From: Streptomyces ardesiacus
GTDB taxonomy: Bacteria > Actinomycetota > Actinomycetes > Streptomycetales > Streptomycetaceae
Assembly (NCBI RefSeq): GCF_003112575.1
Contig: NZ_BEWC01000006.1
Coordinates: forward strand, 186,001-250,000
Length of the DNA stretch: 64,000 nt
Reading direction: 5' to 3'
Shown one piece after another: positions 41,925-49,503 of the stretch (positions within the stretch are counted from its first letter, which is position 1; each line of letters begins with the position of its first letter). Made by a program: the position numbers and the translations under genes. The notes beneath the pieces were generated by a model. It was not told the origin of the DNA. It searched no databases and saw nothing but the letters and a program-made list of their open reading frames with translations.

Positions 41925-41970
41925 GGGGCGCCCCGTCAGGGGCGCGGGGAACTGGGCGACCAGCCACGAC
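41925..41970. repeat. Second copy of the GGGGCGCGGGGAACTG intergenic repeat
   Basis: GGGGCGCCCCGTCAGGGGCG followed by CGGGGAACTGGGCGACCAGC and CACGAC. It resembles the right arm of the repeat at 35971 and forms a local hairpin GGGGCGCCCC. Located between trmH-type and rplT genes. Confidence 0.65.
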
Positions 41971-42009
41971 GGCTCCGCAGCCGAACGACGGGCCAAGGCG
42001 GCGGGCAAC

Positions 42010-42047
42010 CGAAGGGACCCGCAGGCTCCAGCCTGCGGGTCCCTTCG
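42010..42047 (-). terminator. Terminator downstream of rplT
   Basis: A perfect 17-bp stem (42010-42026 with 42031-42047) and a 4-nt TCCA loop, starting 26 nt after the rplT stop. There is no U-run. It would separate infC-rpmI-rplT from the methyltransferase gene. Confidence 0.82.
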
Positions 42048-42072
42048 ACAACCGGCTAAAGCCGGCGCAGCG

Positions 42073-42456
42073 TCACGCCGCCTTCGGCGCGTTCACGTCG
42101 CTCGGCAGCGCCTTCTGCGCGACCTCGACGAGCGCGGCGAACGCGTTCGGGTCGTTGACGGCCAGCTCGGCAAGGATCTTGCGGTCGACCTCGACGTTGG
42201 CGGCCTTCAGGCCCTGGATGAAGCGGTTGTACGTGATGCCGTTGGCGCGGGCAGCGGCGTTGATGCGCTGGATCCACAGCTGGCGGAAGTCACCCTTGCG
42301 CTTCTTGCGGTCGTTGTAGTTGTAGACCAGCGAGTGGGTGACCTGCTCCTTGGCCTTGCGGTACAGGCGCGAACGCTGACCGCGGTAGCCGGAGGCCTGC
42401 TCGAGGATCGCCCGGCGCTTCTTGTGGGCGTTGACTGCCCGCTTGACGCGTGCCAC
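42073..42456 (-). CDS. rplT: 50S ribosomal protein L20
   Basis: A 127-residue rRNA-binding protein, one of the first to assemble on 23S rRNA. The family signature is complete: MARVKRAVNAHKKRRAILEQ, GYRGQRSRLYRKAKEQVTHS and FRQLWIQRINAAARANGITY. It starts at GTG 42456 with AAGGAG 7 nt upstream. It is the last gene of infC-rpmI-rplT and is followed by a strong terminator. In other bacteria L20 represses this operon; here no L20-binding mimic was identified. Confidence 0.98.
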   Translation of the reverse strand: MARVKRAVNAHKKRRAILEQASGYRGQRSRLYRKAKEQVTHSLVYNYNDRKKRKGDFRQLWIQRINAAARANGITYNRFIQGLKAANVEVDRKILAELAVNDPNAFAALVEVAQKALPSDVNAPKAA

Positions 42457-42553
42457 TTGTTAACTCCTTGTAGCGGGGCCGCGGTGGTCCTCACGCGGCC
42501 CGGTATCGAATGGGTCCCGGTCCTGCCGTACGGCGCTCAGTGGCGCCCGTACG

Positions 42554-42748
42554 TCACTTGCCGAGAAGCTTCTTGATCTTCGCGGCGTCGCCCGGGGCCA
42601 TCTCGGCGTTGCCGGTGAGGCGACGCGTCACGCGGGACGACTTGTGCTCGAGCAGGTGGCGCTTGCCGGCGCGCTCACGGAGCACCTTGCCGGAGCCGGT
42701 GATCTTGAAGCGCTTGCTGGCACCGCTGTGCGACTTGTTCTTCGGCAT
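42554..42748 (-). CDS. rpmI: 50S ribosomal protein L35
   Basis: A 64-residue ribosomal protein with the family pattern MPKNKSHSGASKRFKITGSG and RHLLEHKSSRVTRRLTG at normal length. A GAGGAGAG ribosome site precedes the ATG by about 11 nt. It lies between infC (112 nt upstream) and rplT (97 nt downstream) in the conserved order of this operon. Confidence 0.98.
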   Translation of the reverse strand: MPKNKSHSGASKRFKITGSGKVLRERAGKRHLLEHKSSRVTRRLTGNAEMAPGDAAKIKKLLGK

Positions 42749-42860
42749 AGCGCCGTTCTCTCCTCGTCGGTGGCGCTCCGGTGCCCGGTCGTGAAACCGG
42801 GCACGGGTGGAGCGTCGCTCTGGTATCGGTTGTGTCCTGGGGACTGGCGGTCCCCCGGGG

Positions 42861-43514
42861 TCACGCTTCGGCGGGTGCCTCGGCCGGGGCCTCGGCCTCC
42901 GCGACGTCGGCCTCCGCGGCGTTCTGCGACTTGCCGGGGTTCGCCTTCGCGTCCGCCTTGCGCGCTTCCTGCGCCTGGCGGGCCTCGGCCATCGCCTCGG
43001 TCTTCTTCTTGTGCGGACCGAGGACCATGATCATGTTGCGGCCGTCCTGCTTCGGGTTCGACTCCACGAAGCCGAGGTCCTGGACGTCCTCCGCGAGACG
43101 CTGCAGCAGCCGGTAGCCGAGCTCCGGCCGGGACTGCTCGCGACCACGGAACATGATCGTGATCTTGACCTTGTCGCCCTGCTTGAGGAACCGGACGACG
43201 TGACCCTTCTTGGTGTCATAGTCGTGCGGGTCGATCTTCGGCCGGAGCTTCATCTCCTTGATGACCGTGTGCGCCTGGTTCTTGCGCGCCTCACGGGCCT
43301 TCATGGCCGACTCGTACTTGAACTTCCCGTAGTCCATGAGCTTGCACACGGGCGGACGGGCGTTCGCCGCGACCTCGACGAGGTCGAGGTCGTACTCCTG
43401 CGCAAGCTCCAGGGCCTTGGCAAGCGGGACAATCCCGACCTGCTCGCCGCTGGGACCGACAAGTCGCACCTCGGGAACGCGAATCCGGTCGTTGATGCGG
43501 GGCTCGGCGCTGAT
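42861..43514 (-). CDS. infC: Translation initiation factor IF-3, probable ATC start
   Basis: A 217-residue IF-3. The N-domain reads SAEPRINDRIRVPEVRLVGP and the C-domain GHVVRFLKQGDKVKITIMFR, then DGRNMIMVLGPHKKK, followed by an Ala/Glu/Pro-rich tail of about 45 residues not found in E. coli. The homologous N-terminus (ISAEPRINDRIR) begins at ATC (43514-43512), directly after GAGGAGG and 4 nt; no ATG, GTG or TTG gives a properly placed start. Rare AUU/AUC/AUA starts on infC allow IF-3 to repress its own translation in other bacteria. A long leader with a terminator-like hairpin precedes it. Confidence 0.94.
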   Translation of the reverse strand: MSAEPRINDRIRVPEVRLVGPSGEQVGIVPLAKALELAQEYDLDLVEVAANARPPVCKLMDYGKFKYESAMKAREARKNQAHTVIKEMKLRPKIDPHDYDTKKGHVVRFLKQGDKVKITIMFRGREQSRPELGYRLLQRLAEDVQDLGFVESNPKQDGRNMIMVLGPHKKKTEAMAEARQAQEARKADAKANPGKSQNAAEADVAEAEAPAEAPAEA

Positions 43515-43814
43515 GGATCCTCCTCGGTAGCACCACGCGACGGTCTGGCGGACAGCCGCGTAACGTCTGTGTTCGATAGACCTAACCGCGCCGGCACACA
43601 AAAAATGCCCCGGACGATCACAGGCGGGGCTCCTCGAACTGCTACCGGAGCACCGCCGCGATGACCGCGGGGCGCGATTTCGGGCTGGTCACCGCCGCTG
43701 GGACGGGACCGCCTGACCGGTGACCCGCCGTCCTGAGGACGGCCAGGTGGGAGTTCGAAGCCTCCACTTGTGGGCCGGATACGCTGCCGTGGGCGTACGT
43801 GTCCGACCGGTCGT
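43515..43814 (-). promoter_or_regulatory. Long infC operon leader (5' UTR)
   Basis: About 300 bases of non-coding minus-strand sequence between a plausible promoter and the infC start, rich in potential stems (for example CGTCCTCAGGACG near 43725-43740) and carrying one hairpin-plus-U-run at 43600-43630. The region also forms most of the 384-base gap between infC and the DUF1844 gene. Leaders regulated by IF-3, L20 or L35 are known in other phyla; I do not recognise a described Rfam family here. Confidence 0.6.
43600..43630 (-). terminator. Terminator-like attenuator hairpin in the infC leader
   Basis: On the minus strand GCCCCG (43630-43625) pairs with CGGGGC (43612-43607) across a 12-nt loop and is followed by A then six T residues (43605-43600). 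A U-run is rare in this GC-rich genome. It lies about 85-115 nt before the infC start, so it would terminate or attenuate infC-rpmI-rplT transcription. Confidence 0.68.
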
Positions 43815-43820
43815 TACACA

Positions 43821-43850
43821 AGGTTAGCAGCTCGGCGGAGCGAGGGCTAA
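43821..43850 (-). promoter_or_regulatory. Candidate promoter for the infC operon
   Basis: TTAGCC (43850-43845) as -35 and TAACCT (43826-43821) as -10 with an 18-bp spacer. The -35 matches TTGACC at four of six positions. Transcription from about 43814 would give a leader of about 300 nt. Confidence 0.45.
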
Positions 43851-43898
43851 CCGAGTCCGGGTGGGGTCCGCTCCCCCGCTGCGCCTATCGTGTGCGGC

Positions 43899-44264
43899 AT
43901 GAGTGAGACCCCTGCTGAATCCTCGGCGAATCCCGACTTCGACGCCATGGCCCGCGACATCGCCGAGGTCCCGGCGGTCGAGGTGATCGTGACGGTCGCC
44001 GTCAACCTGATGAGCGCCGCCGCCGTGAAGCTGGGCCTGACCGAGGAGGGCGAGGACCACAAGGACCTGGACGAGGCCCGCAAGCTGGTGCACGCGCTGG
44101 CCGGTCTGCTGGACGCGACCGCGACCGAGATCAGCTCGTTCCACGCGGCGCCGCTGCGCGACGGTCTGAAGTCGCTCCAGCTGGCCTTCCGCGAGGCCTC
44201 GCTGGTCCCGGACGAGCCGGGCCAGGGGCCGGGCGAGAAGTACACGGGCGCGGTCTACGGCTGA
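43899..44264 (+). CDS. DUF1844 family protein
   Basis: A 121-residue protein with the DUF1844 helical core (PAVEVIVTVAVNLMSAAAVK, then LGLTEEGEDHKDLDEARKLVHALAGLLD). Its role is not known. The ATG at 43899 follows TATCGT by 7 nt and no ribosome site is visible, so the message may be leaderless; a GTG at 43890 is also in frame. It diverges from infC. The hydrophobic first helix may contact membrane or partners. Confidence 0.88.
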   Translation: MSETPAESSANPDFDAMARDIAEVPAVEVIVTVAVNLMSAAAVKLGLTEEGEDHKDLDEARKLVHALAGLLDATATEISSFHAAPLRDGLKSLQLAFREASLVPDEPGQGPGEKYTGAVYG

Positions 44265-44296
44265 CCGCCGCCCCGCCCCGGGTTCGGCCCCGGAAG

Positions 44297-45028
44297 CTAC
44301 CCCCGCACGTACAAGGGCTCGCCCGGCGGCGTCGCCCCGGCCGGCAGCAGTGCCAGGTCGAGGCCGCGCACCAGGCGGGCCCTCAGTGTGTCGTCGGCGG
44401 CCAGCCGCTCGGCGACCGCGCGGGCGGCCTTCGCCGCGTCGGCGTCCGGGTCCAGGACCAGCGCGAGCGTGCCGTCGGCCCGTCCGGGCCCGAGGTGGGC
44501 GCGGAGCACGGCGGGCTCGTCGGCCAGCGCGGCGCGCACGGCCTCGGCCACGGCCGGGTCGGCGAGCGGGTCGGCCGTCGTACGCCCCTCGGCCAGCGCC
44601 AGCAGCACCGGCCCGGTCAGCTCGAACGGCACCGGCCCGGCCAGGTCCAGGACGACGGTGTCGGCCTTCTCGTGCGCGGCGGCCTCCAGCGCCTGGTGCA
44701 CGGGTACGGCGACGGGGCGGGCCGCGGGGTCCCAGCGGGCGAGCGACTGGGTGGAGGTGAAGGCGGGCAGCGCGGTGCGGTTGCCCGCCTTCAGGGTCGG
44801 TACGGCCATGTCGCTGGTCTTCTCGCGGCGCAGCCCGTTCTCGTCCTCCTCCACCTCTCCGAGGACGGCGACGACGGGTACGAGCAGCCGGGCGCCCTTG
44901 AGCGCCTCGAGGACCGGCGGCACGGCGGTGCGGTCCTCGGACCAGGCGGCGAGCGCGGCGCTCAGCCGGGGGTCGGCGGAACCGTCGTCGTCGGAGAAGG
45001 CGGAGTCGGGGATGTTCTTGTTCGCCAC
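44297..45028 (-). CDS. SseB family protein
   Basis: A 243-residue protein similar to the SseB N-terminal domain family: ARLLVPVVAVLGEVEEDENG, then DMAVPTLKAGNRTALPAFTS and TSTQSLARWDPAARPVAVP, with an Ala/Leu-rich second half. The biochemical function is unknown; the name comes from an E. coli serine-sensitivity phenotype. The start is GTG at 45028 (VANKNIPDSAF). Upstream GATAGGGT may be a -10 for a short-leader transcript. It converges with the DUF1844 gene and diverges from the serine hydrolase gene. Confidence 0.85.
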   Translation of the reverse strand: MANKNIPDSAFSDDDGSADPRLSAALAAWSEDRTAVPPVLEALKGARLLVPVVAVLGEVEEDENGLRREKTSDMAVPTLKAGNRTALPAFTSTQSLARWDPAARPVAVPVHQALEAAAHEKADTVVLDLAGPVPFELTGPVLLALAEGRTTADPLADPAVAEAVRAALADEPAVLRAHLGPGRADGTLALVLDPDADAAKAARAVAERLAADDTLRARLVRGLDLALLPAGATPPGEPLYVRG

Positions 45029-45145
45029 GGTCCCCGACCCTATCGGGGCGCGCGAGGCGTTCCTCACCGGCCTCTGAGGGATCTCTGAGCCGGTTCTCAC
45101 CTTGGCCCCACGGCCCGCACAGCAACCGCCTGGACCATCGCCGCC

Positions 45146-46120
45146 ATGGCATCCTCCAGAGGCCGTCGGCGGGCGCCCCGGCGCCCCGCCCGGGTCCGTA
45201 CCGTCCTGATCGCGTCCGCCGTCGTCGCCGCCACGGCCGCCGGCGCGCTGTACGGGCAGGGCCACGCGCGCCCGGGCGCGGGCGGCGCCGTATCGTCGGC
45301 GTCCTCGGCACCCTCGGGCGGGGAGGAATCGGTGGAGACGGCCGAACCGACGCAGACGGCCCCGCCGGTGGCCGACGATGACGCGCTGCTGGCGGCGGCC
45401 ATGGCGTCGGTGGCGGTGGCGGACGGCGCCGAGGTGTCGGTGGCGGTGCTGGACCCGGACTCCGGCCGGAGCGCCTCGTACGGCACGGGCGCCTTCGACA
45501 CGGCGAGCATCGTCAAGGTCGACATCCTGGCGGCACTGCTGCTCCAGGCACAGGACGCGGGGCGTGCGCCGACCGCCGCGGAGGAGGCGTACGCCACCGC
45601 GATGATCGAGGACAGCGACAACGACTCGGCGTCGGCGCTGTGGCGGGCGATCGGGACGGCCGACGGGCTCGACGCCGCGAACGCGCGCCTCGGGCTGGCG
45701 GAGACCACGGGCGGCGCCGGTCCGCTGTGGGGCCTGACGCAGACCACCGCGGCCGATCAGGTGGTGCTGCTGCGCCAGGTGTTCGTGGCGGACGGCTCGG
45801 CGTTGAGCGAGGCGTCCCGCGCGTATGTGCGAGGGCTGATGGAGCACATCGCCGAGGGGCAGCGGTGGGGGGTGTCGGCGGCGGCCGACGGGGCCGGCGG
45901 TGGTTCGGCGTGGGCGCTGAAGAACGGCTGGCTGCGGCGCAGCACCACCGGGCTGTGGGTCGTCAACAGCATCGGGCGGGTCGAGTCCGGCGGCCACGGC
46001 TGTCTGGTGGCGGTGGTGTCGCGGGGCAGCGGCACGCAGGCGGAGGGGATCGCGCTGGCCGAGGCGGCCGCCCGGGCGGCCGTGGAGGTGGTCGCGGACG
46101 ACGGCGCCCGGGACCCGTAG
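45146..46120 (+). CDS. Exported class A beta-lactamase-like serine hydrolase
   Basis: A 324-residue protein with an N-terminal Arg-rich start and membrane segment (VRTVLIASAVVAATAAGALY), then a Ser/Glu/Pro linker and a penicillin-binding fold. The catalytic SxxK is SIVK in FDTASIVKVDILAALLLQA, SDN lies in MIEDSDNDSASALW and the third motif is LKNGW in GSAWALKNGWLRRST (in place of KTG). This set fits class A beta-lactamase-type hydrolases, but a beta-lactamase activity is not assured; many Streptomyces versions have unknown substrates. It faces the mycosin-like gene. Confidence 0.87.
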   Translation: MASSRGRRRAPRRPARVRTVLIASAVVAATAAGALYGQGHARPGAGGAVSSASSAPSGGEESVETAEPTQTAPPVADDDALLAAAMASVAVADGAEVSVAVLDPDSGRSASYGTGAFDTASIVKVDILAALLLQAQDAGRAPTAAEEAYATAMIEDSDNDSASALWRAIGTADGLDAANARLGLAETTGGAGPLWGLTQTTAADQVVLLRQVFVADGSALSEASRAYVRGLMEHIAEGQRWGVSAAADGAGGGSAWALKNGWLRRSTTGLWVVNSIGRVESGGHGCLVAVVSRGSGTQAEGIALAEAAARAAVEVVADDGARDP

Positions 46121-46144
46121 GGGCCGGCGGACTGATCCGGGTGG

Positions 46145-47329
46145 TCAGAGACCGATGTCGGGGTCTTCGCGGCGGCCCCGCCACAGGACGACGGCCGCGA
46201 CGACCAGGACGCCGCCCGCGCCGCCGGCCAGCGGGGCGGCCCAGGCCGAGGTGCCGTCGCCGGAGTCGGGGGCGTCGGGCCCCGGGCCGAAGTACTCGTC
46301 GCCGTGCGCCGCCGCCTTGAGGCCCTCGGGCTTCAGCCGTCCGGCGGCCTCCATGGCGGCGACCGGGTCGACGAAGCCGAAGCCGCGGGAGTCGTCGCGG
46401 CCCCCGTCGGGGGCGTTGCGGGCGGTGTCCTCCAGGAGGGCCTTGACCTGGGCCGGGGTGAGGTCCGGGTGGGCCGCCTTCACCAGGGCGGCGGCCCCGG
46501 AGACGAAGGCGGCGGCGGCACTGGTGCCCCAGCCCTCGTAGTAGCGGTGGTCGGGGTCGGCGATGATCACGTCGACGCCGGGGGCGCTGACCGTGGCGTA
46601 CCAGCGGCGGGTGGAGAAGGCGGCGCGGGTGCCGTAGCGGTCGACGGCGGTCGCGGCGATCACGCCCGGGTAGGCGGCCGGGTAGGAGATGTGGTCGCCC
46701 AGTTCGCCCCCGTTGCCGGCCGAGGCGACGACGACCACGCCCTTCTTCAGGGCGTACTGGATCGCCTCGTCCTCGCCGGGTTCGGGGTGGGCGGAGGCGG
46801 AGTCGTCGCCGAGGGAGAGGTTGATGATGTCGGCGCCGTGGTCGGCGGCCCAGCGGATGCCCTCGGCCAGGGCGTTGCCGCGGGTCTTGCGGGCCTTGGC
46901 GCGGGAGGGGTCGCCGTCCTCCAGGATCACCCGCACGGGAAGGATCCTGGCCTCCGGGGCGATGCCCATGACGCCCTCGGCGTTGCCGGGGCCGTGTCCG
47001 TGACCGGCGATGATCCCGGCCATGGCGGTGCCGTGCCGGGCCCAGGACCGGTCGCCCTCGCCGGCGCCGAATCCGATCAGGTCCGTGCCGGTGAGGACGT
47101 TGCCGGCGAGGTCGGGGTGGTCGGCCTCGACGCCGGTGTCCAGGACGGCGACGGTGACGCCGGCGCCCTTGGTGGTGCGCCACGCCTCCTCGGTGTGCAG
47201 GGCGTCCAGGGCCCACTGCTGGGCGCGGATGCCGTCGGCGTGCGCGGCGGGCGCCGGGGCGAGGACGAGGGCTGCGGCGAGGAGGAGGCTCAGGGCCCCG
47301 GTCCCGCGGCGGAGGTCTGCGGGGGTCAC
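46145..47329 (-). CDS. Mycosin-like subtilisin family serine protease
   Basis: A 394-residue exported S8 protease: Sec signal (GALSLLLAAALVLAPAPAAHA), catalytic Asp in GVTVAVLDTGVEADHPDLAG, His in RSWARHGTAMAGIIAG, Ser in GWGTSAAAAFVSGAAALVKA, then a Pro/Gly linker and a C-terminal membrane segment (GVLVVAAVVLW). The arrangement is that of mycosins (MycP) of type VII secretion systems. The GTG start overlaps the stop of the proline-rich protein gene by 4 nt. No EccB, EccC, EccD or Esx gene is in the window, so it is an orphan mycosin. Confidence 0.93.
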   Translation of the reverse strand: MTPADLRRGTGALSLLLAAALVLAPAPAAHADGIRAQQWALDALHTEEAWRTTKGAGVTVAVLDTGVEADHPDLAGNVLTGTDLIGFGAGEGDRSWARHGTAMAGIIAGHGHGPGNAEGVMGIAPEARILPVRVILEDGDPSRAKARKTRGNALAEGIRWAADHGADIINLSLGDDSASAHPEPGEDEAIQYALKKGVVVVASAGNGGELGDHISYPAAYPGVIAATAVDRYGTRAAFSTRRWYATVSAPGVDVIIADPDHRYYEGWGTSAAAAFVSGAAALVKAAHPDLTPAQVKALLEDTARNAPDGGRDDSRGFGFVDPVAAMEAAGRLKPEGLKAAAHGDEYFGPGPDAPDSGDGTSAWAAPLAGGAGGVLVVAAVVLWRGRREDPDIGL

Positions 47330-49215
47330 GACGGGTGCTCCGTGGGGGCGCCGACGTTCTTGCGCAGGGCGCGTTCGACGCGGTCGGCGAGGCCCTTGGC
47401 CTCGTGACCGAGGCCGGCCTGGGCGGGGGCGGACGTGGCGCCCGACTCGACGGCCTCCTCGGCGGGTTCGGGTACGTCGACGGTGCGGTCGTCGGCCCAG
47501 CCGGACACGGCGTAGACGACGACGGGGGCGTCGGTGAGCACGGAAACGGTCCACGAGGCCCGCTGCCGGGCGCCGAAGCCCTCGGCGACGGTGTGCTCCG
47601 CCGCGTACGGCAGCGGCACGAGGTCGGTCCGGCGGCCGAGGCCCTCCTTCTCGAAACGACCGGCCAGCGAGGTCATGGCGGCGGCGTCGGCCTTGGTGAA
47701 GAGCAGGCCGACGGTGGTGACGTGGCTCTGGGTGGCGTCGGTGTAGGTGGCGCGCAGCAGACGTGCGCAGCCGACGGGGTCGAGCACCTTGGCCAGGAGC
47801 CGGTCGAAGGCGCCGGCGCAGGCGCCGTCCGGGGCGACGGCGACCCGCGTCCAGGTGCGGTCGGCTCCGCCGGGACCGGCGCCCTTGCCCTGGACCGTGG
47901 GCGGGAACAGCTCGTCGACGGGCACGCTGTGCCACAGTTCCCCGGCCTCGGTGTACGCGCTGCGCGCGCCGTCGTCCCCGGGGTCCCCGGCGAGCCAGCT
48001 TCCGGTGACGGCACCGGTGAGGAGTCCCACGCCGAGCACGAGACAGACGGCGGCGGCGAGGGCCTGGGGACGCGGACGCCTGCCGAGCCGACGCGGCCGG
48101 GCCAGTCCGTCGTACCCCTCGGGCTCGCCGAAGGAGACCCGGGGCCGTACACCGGCGGGGGACGCCGGCGGGTCCGGGTCCGGGGTGCCCCAGGAGAAGG
48201 CGGGGTCGGGGCGCGGCGTGGGGACGTGTGTCCGGGACGCCGGTTCCGGTGTCGGCTCGTCCTCCGTCTCCGCCGGGACCGGGCGCAGTCGGGTGGTCGT
48301 CTCCGTCGGCGTCTGCGCGGGCGCACCGGGACGGCGGGGCGGCGTGCCGACGGTCGGCGCGGTGTCGGGGAAGCGGGCGGAGGCCCGGGGCGGTGCGGGC
48401 TCGGGGTCACCGGACCGGGAGTCGCCGAGCCGGAAACGGGGGTAGCGGGGCCGGCTCTCGGGGGTTCCCGAGTCGCCGTCCGTAGGCACGGCGGACACTG
48501 CGGCCTGCCCCGGCGCGGCGGCACGCCCGGCCTCCTGCCCGCCCCCGCGCTGCATCGACGCGGGCGTCTGACGGGGCGCGCTGCCCGGACGCGGTGGCGT
48601 CCGAGGGCGCGGCGGAGCCGCCGGACCACCGGAGACACCGGCCCCCGGGGCACGGTCCGCATCGGGCCCGGACTCCGCACGAGGCGGTGTCTGGGGGCGC
48701 GGCGGGGCCGCGGGAGGCAGGGACGGATCGGAGCGCGGCGGCGTCTCGGCGGTCGGCAGCGTCCGGGCGCCGGCGGAGCCACCGGGGCGCGGCGCCGGCT
48801 CCGGACCCGACGGCCTCCCGGCACCCGGCGGAGTACCCGGACCTGCCGGCGCCTCCGCGCGCGGCGGGGGCTGAGGACCGCGGAACGCGCCGGAACGCGC
48901 CGACGCGTCCCCACCCGACGGCACCTCGGCACGCGCCGACGAGCCCGGAGCCGACGGCGTCACCGGGGCACCCGGCGGAGTACCCGGACGTGCCGGCGCC
49001 TCCGCGCGCGGCGGGGGCTGAGGGCCGGGGAACGCGCCGGCATCCGCCGGTGTGCCGGGAGCCGGTGGTATCGGGGGACCCGGTGGGGTGTCCGGGCGGG
49101 GCGGGGTTCCGGCGGTGGGCGGTGCGTCCGGGCGGGGCGGGGTCTGCGCGGTGGGCGGCGTCCGGGGGCGGGGCGGGTGCGGGGGGAGGGAGGCGCGGCG
49201 CGCTTCCGTGCTCAT
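47326..49215 (-). CDS. Proline-rich single-pass membrane protein of unknown function
   Basis: A 629-residue protein. About the first 380 residues are Pro/Ala/Arg-rich and probably unfolded in the cytoplasm, with repeats such as GPQPPPRAEAPA. A single membrane segment (LAAAVCLVLGVGLLTGAVTG) near residues 385-410 is followed by an extracytoplasmic domain of about 215 residues with two Cys (CAGAF, GCARLL) that could be disulfide-bonded. The start ATG at 49215 follows a G-rich ribosome site. It is directly coupled to the mycosin-like protease (GTGA) and could be its substrate, partner or regulator. The domain is not one I recognise. Confidence 0.82.
   Translation of the reverse strand: MSTEARRASLPPHPPRPRTPPTAQTPPRPDAPPTAGTPPRPDTPPGPPIPPAPGTPADAGAFPGPQPPPRAEAPARPGTPPGAPVTPSAPGSSARAEVPSGGDASARSGAFRGPQPPPRAEAPAGPGTPPGAGRPSGPEPAPRPGGSAGARTLPTAETPPRSDPSLPPAAPPRPQTPPRAESGPDADRAPGAGVSGGPAAPPRPRTPPRPGSAPRQTPASMQRGGGQEAGRAAAPGQAAVSAVPTDGDSGTPESRPRYPRFRLGDSRSGDPEPAPPRASARFPDTAPTVGTPPRRPGAPAQTPTETTTRLRPVPAETEDEPTPEPASRTHVPTPRPDPAFSWGTPDPDPPASPAGVRPRVSFGEPEGYDGLARPRRLGRRPRPQALAAAVCLVLGVGLLTGAVTGSWLAGDPGDDGARSAYTEAGELWHSVPVDELFPPTVQGKGAGPGGADRTWTRVAVAPDGACAGAFDRLLAKVLDPVGCARLLRATYTDATQSHVTTVGLLFTKADAAAMTSLAGRFEKEGLGRRTDLVPLPYAAEHTVAEGFGARQRASWTVSVLTDAPVVVYAVSGWADDRTVDVPEPAEEAVESGATSAPAQAGLGHEAKGLADRVERALRKNVGAPTEHPS
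48821..49040 (-). repeat. Direct repeats in the proline-rich coding region
   Basis: Two nearly identical segments, 48821-48893 and 48968-49040, offset by 147 bp (49 codons). They encode GPQPPPRAEAPA(G/R)PGTPPGA-type units. Other shorter PPRP/PRPGTPP units surround them. Confidence 0.8.
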
Positions 49216-49503
49216 GCACCCCCCGTTTCCTCTGGCCCGGGCCGTGTCTCCGGCGCGGGCCGGTGATGTGGTCTCCTGCCCCGGCCCGGTGCGGAACCGA
49301 TCCGTCCCGGGCACGCATACCCGCGCGGGAGGGCCGCCATCCCGGCGCGGGCTGCGGGGCCCCGCCGCGGGGTTCGGGCCCGCCGTGCGTGCGCGTCACT
49401 CTACGGCGTGACCCCGCCGAAGGGGGAACCAGTCCGCACGCCCGTGGCATTGGCCCGGATCGTCCCCCTACCCTGCGGTAATCCTGTCTGGCAGGCTGCC
49501 GTC

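Noticed and set aside
46145..49215. Complete type VII secretion locus
   Set aside because: Only a mycosin-like protease is present; no EccB/C/D/E or Esx genes were seen.
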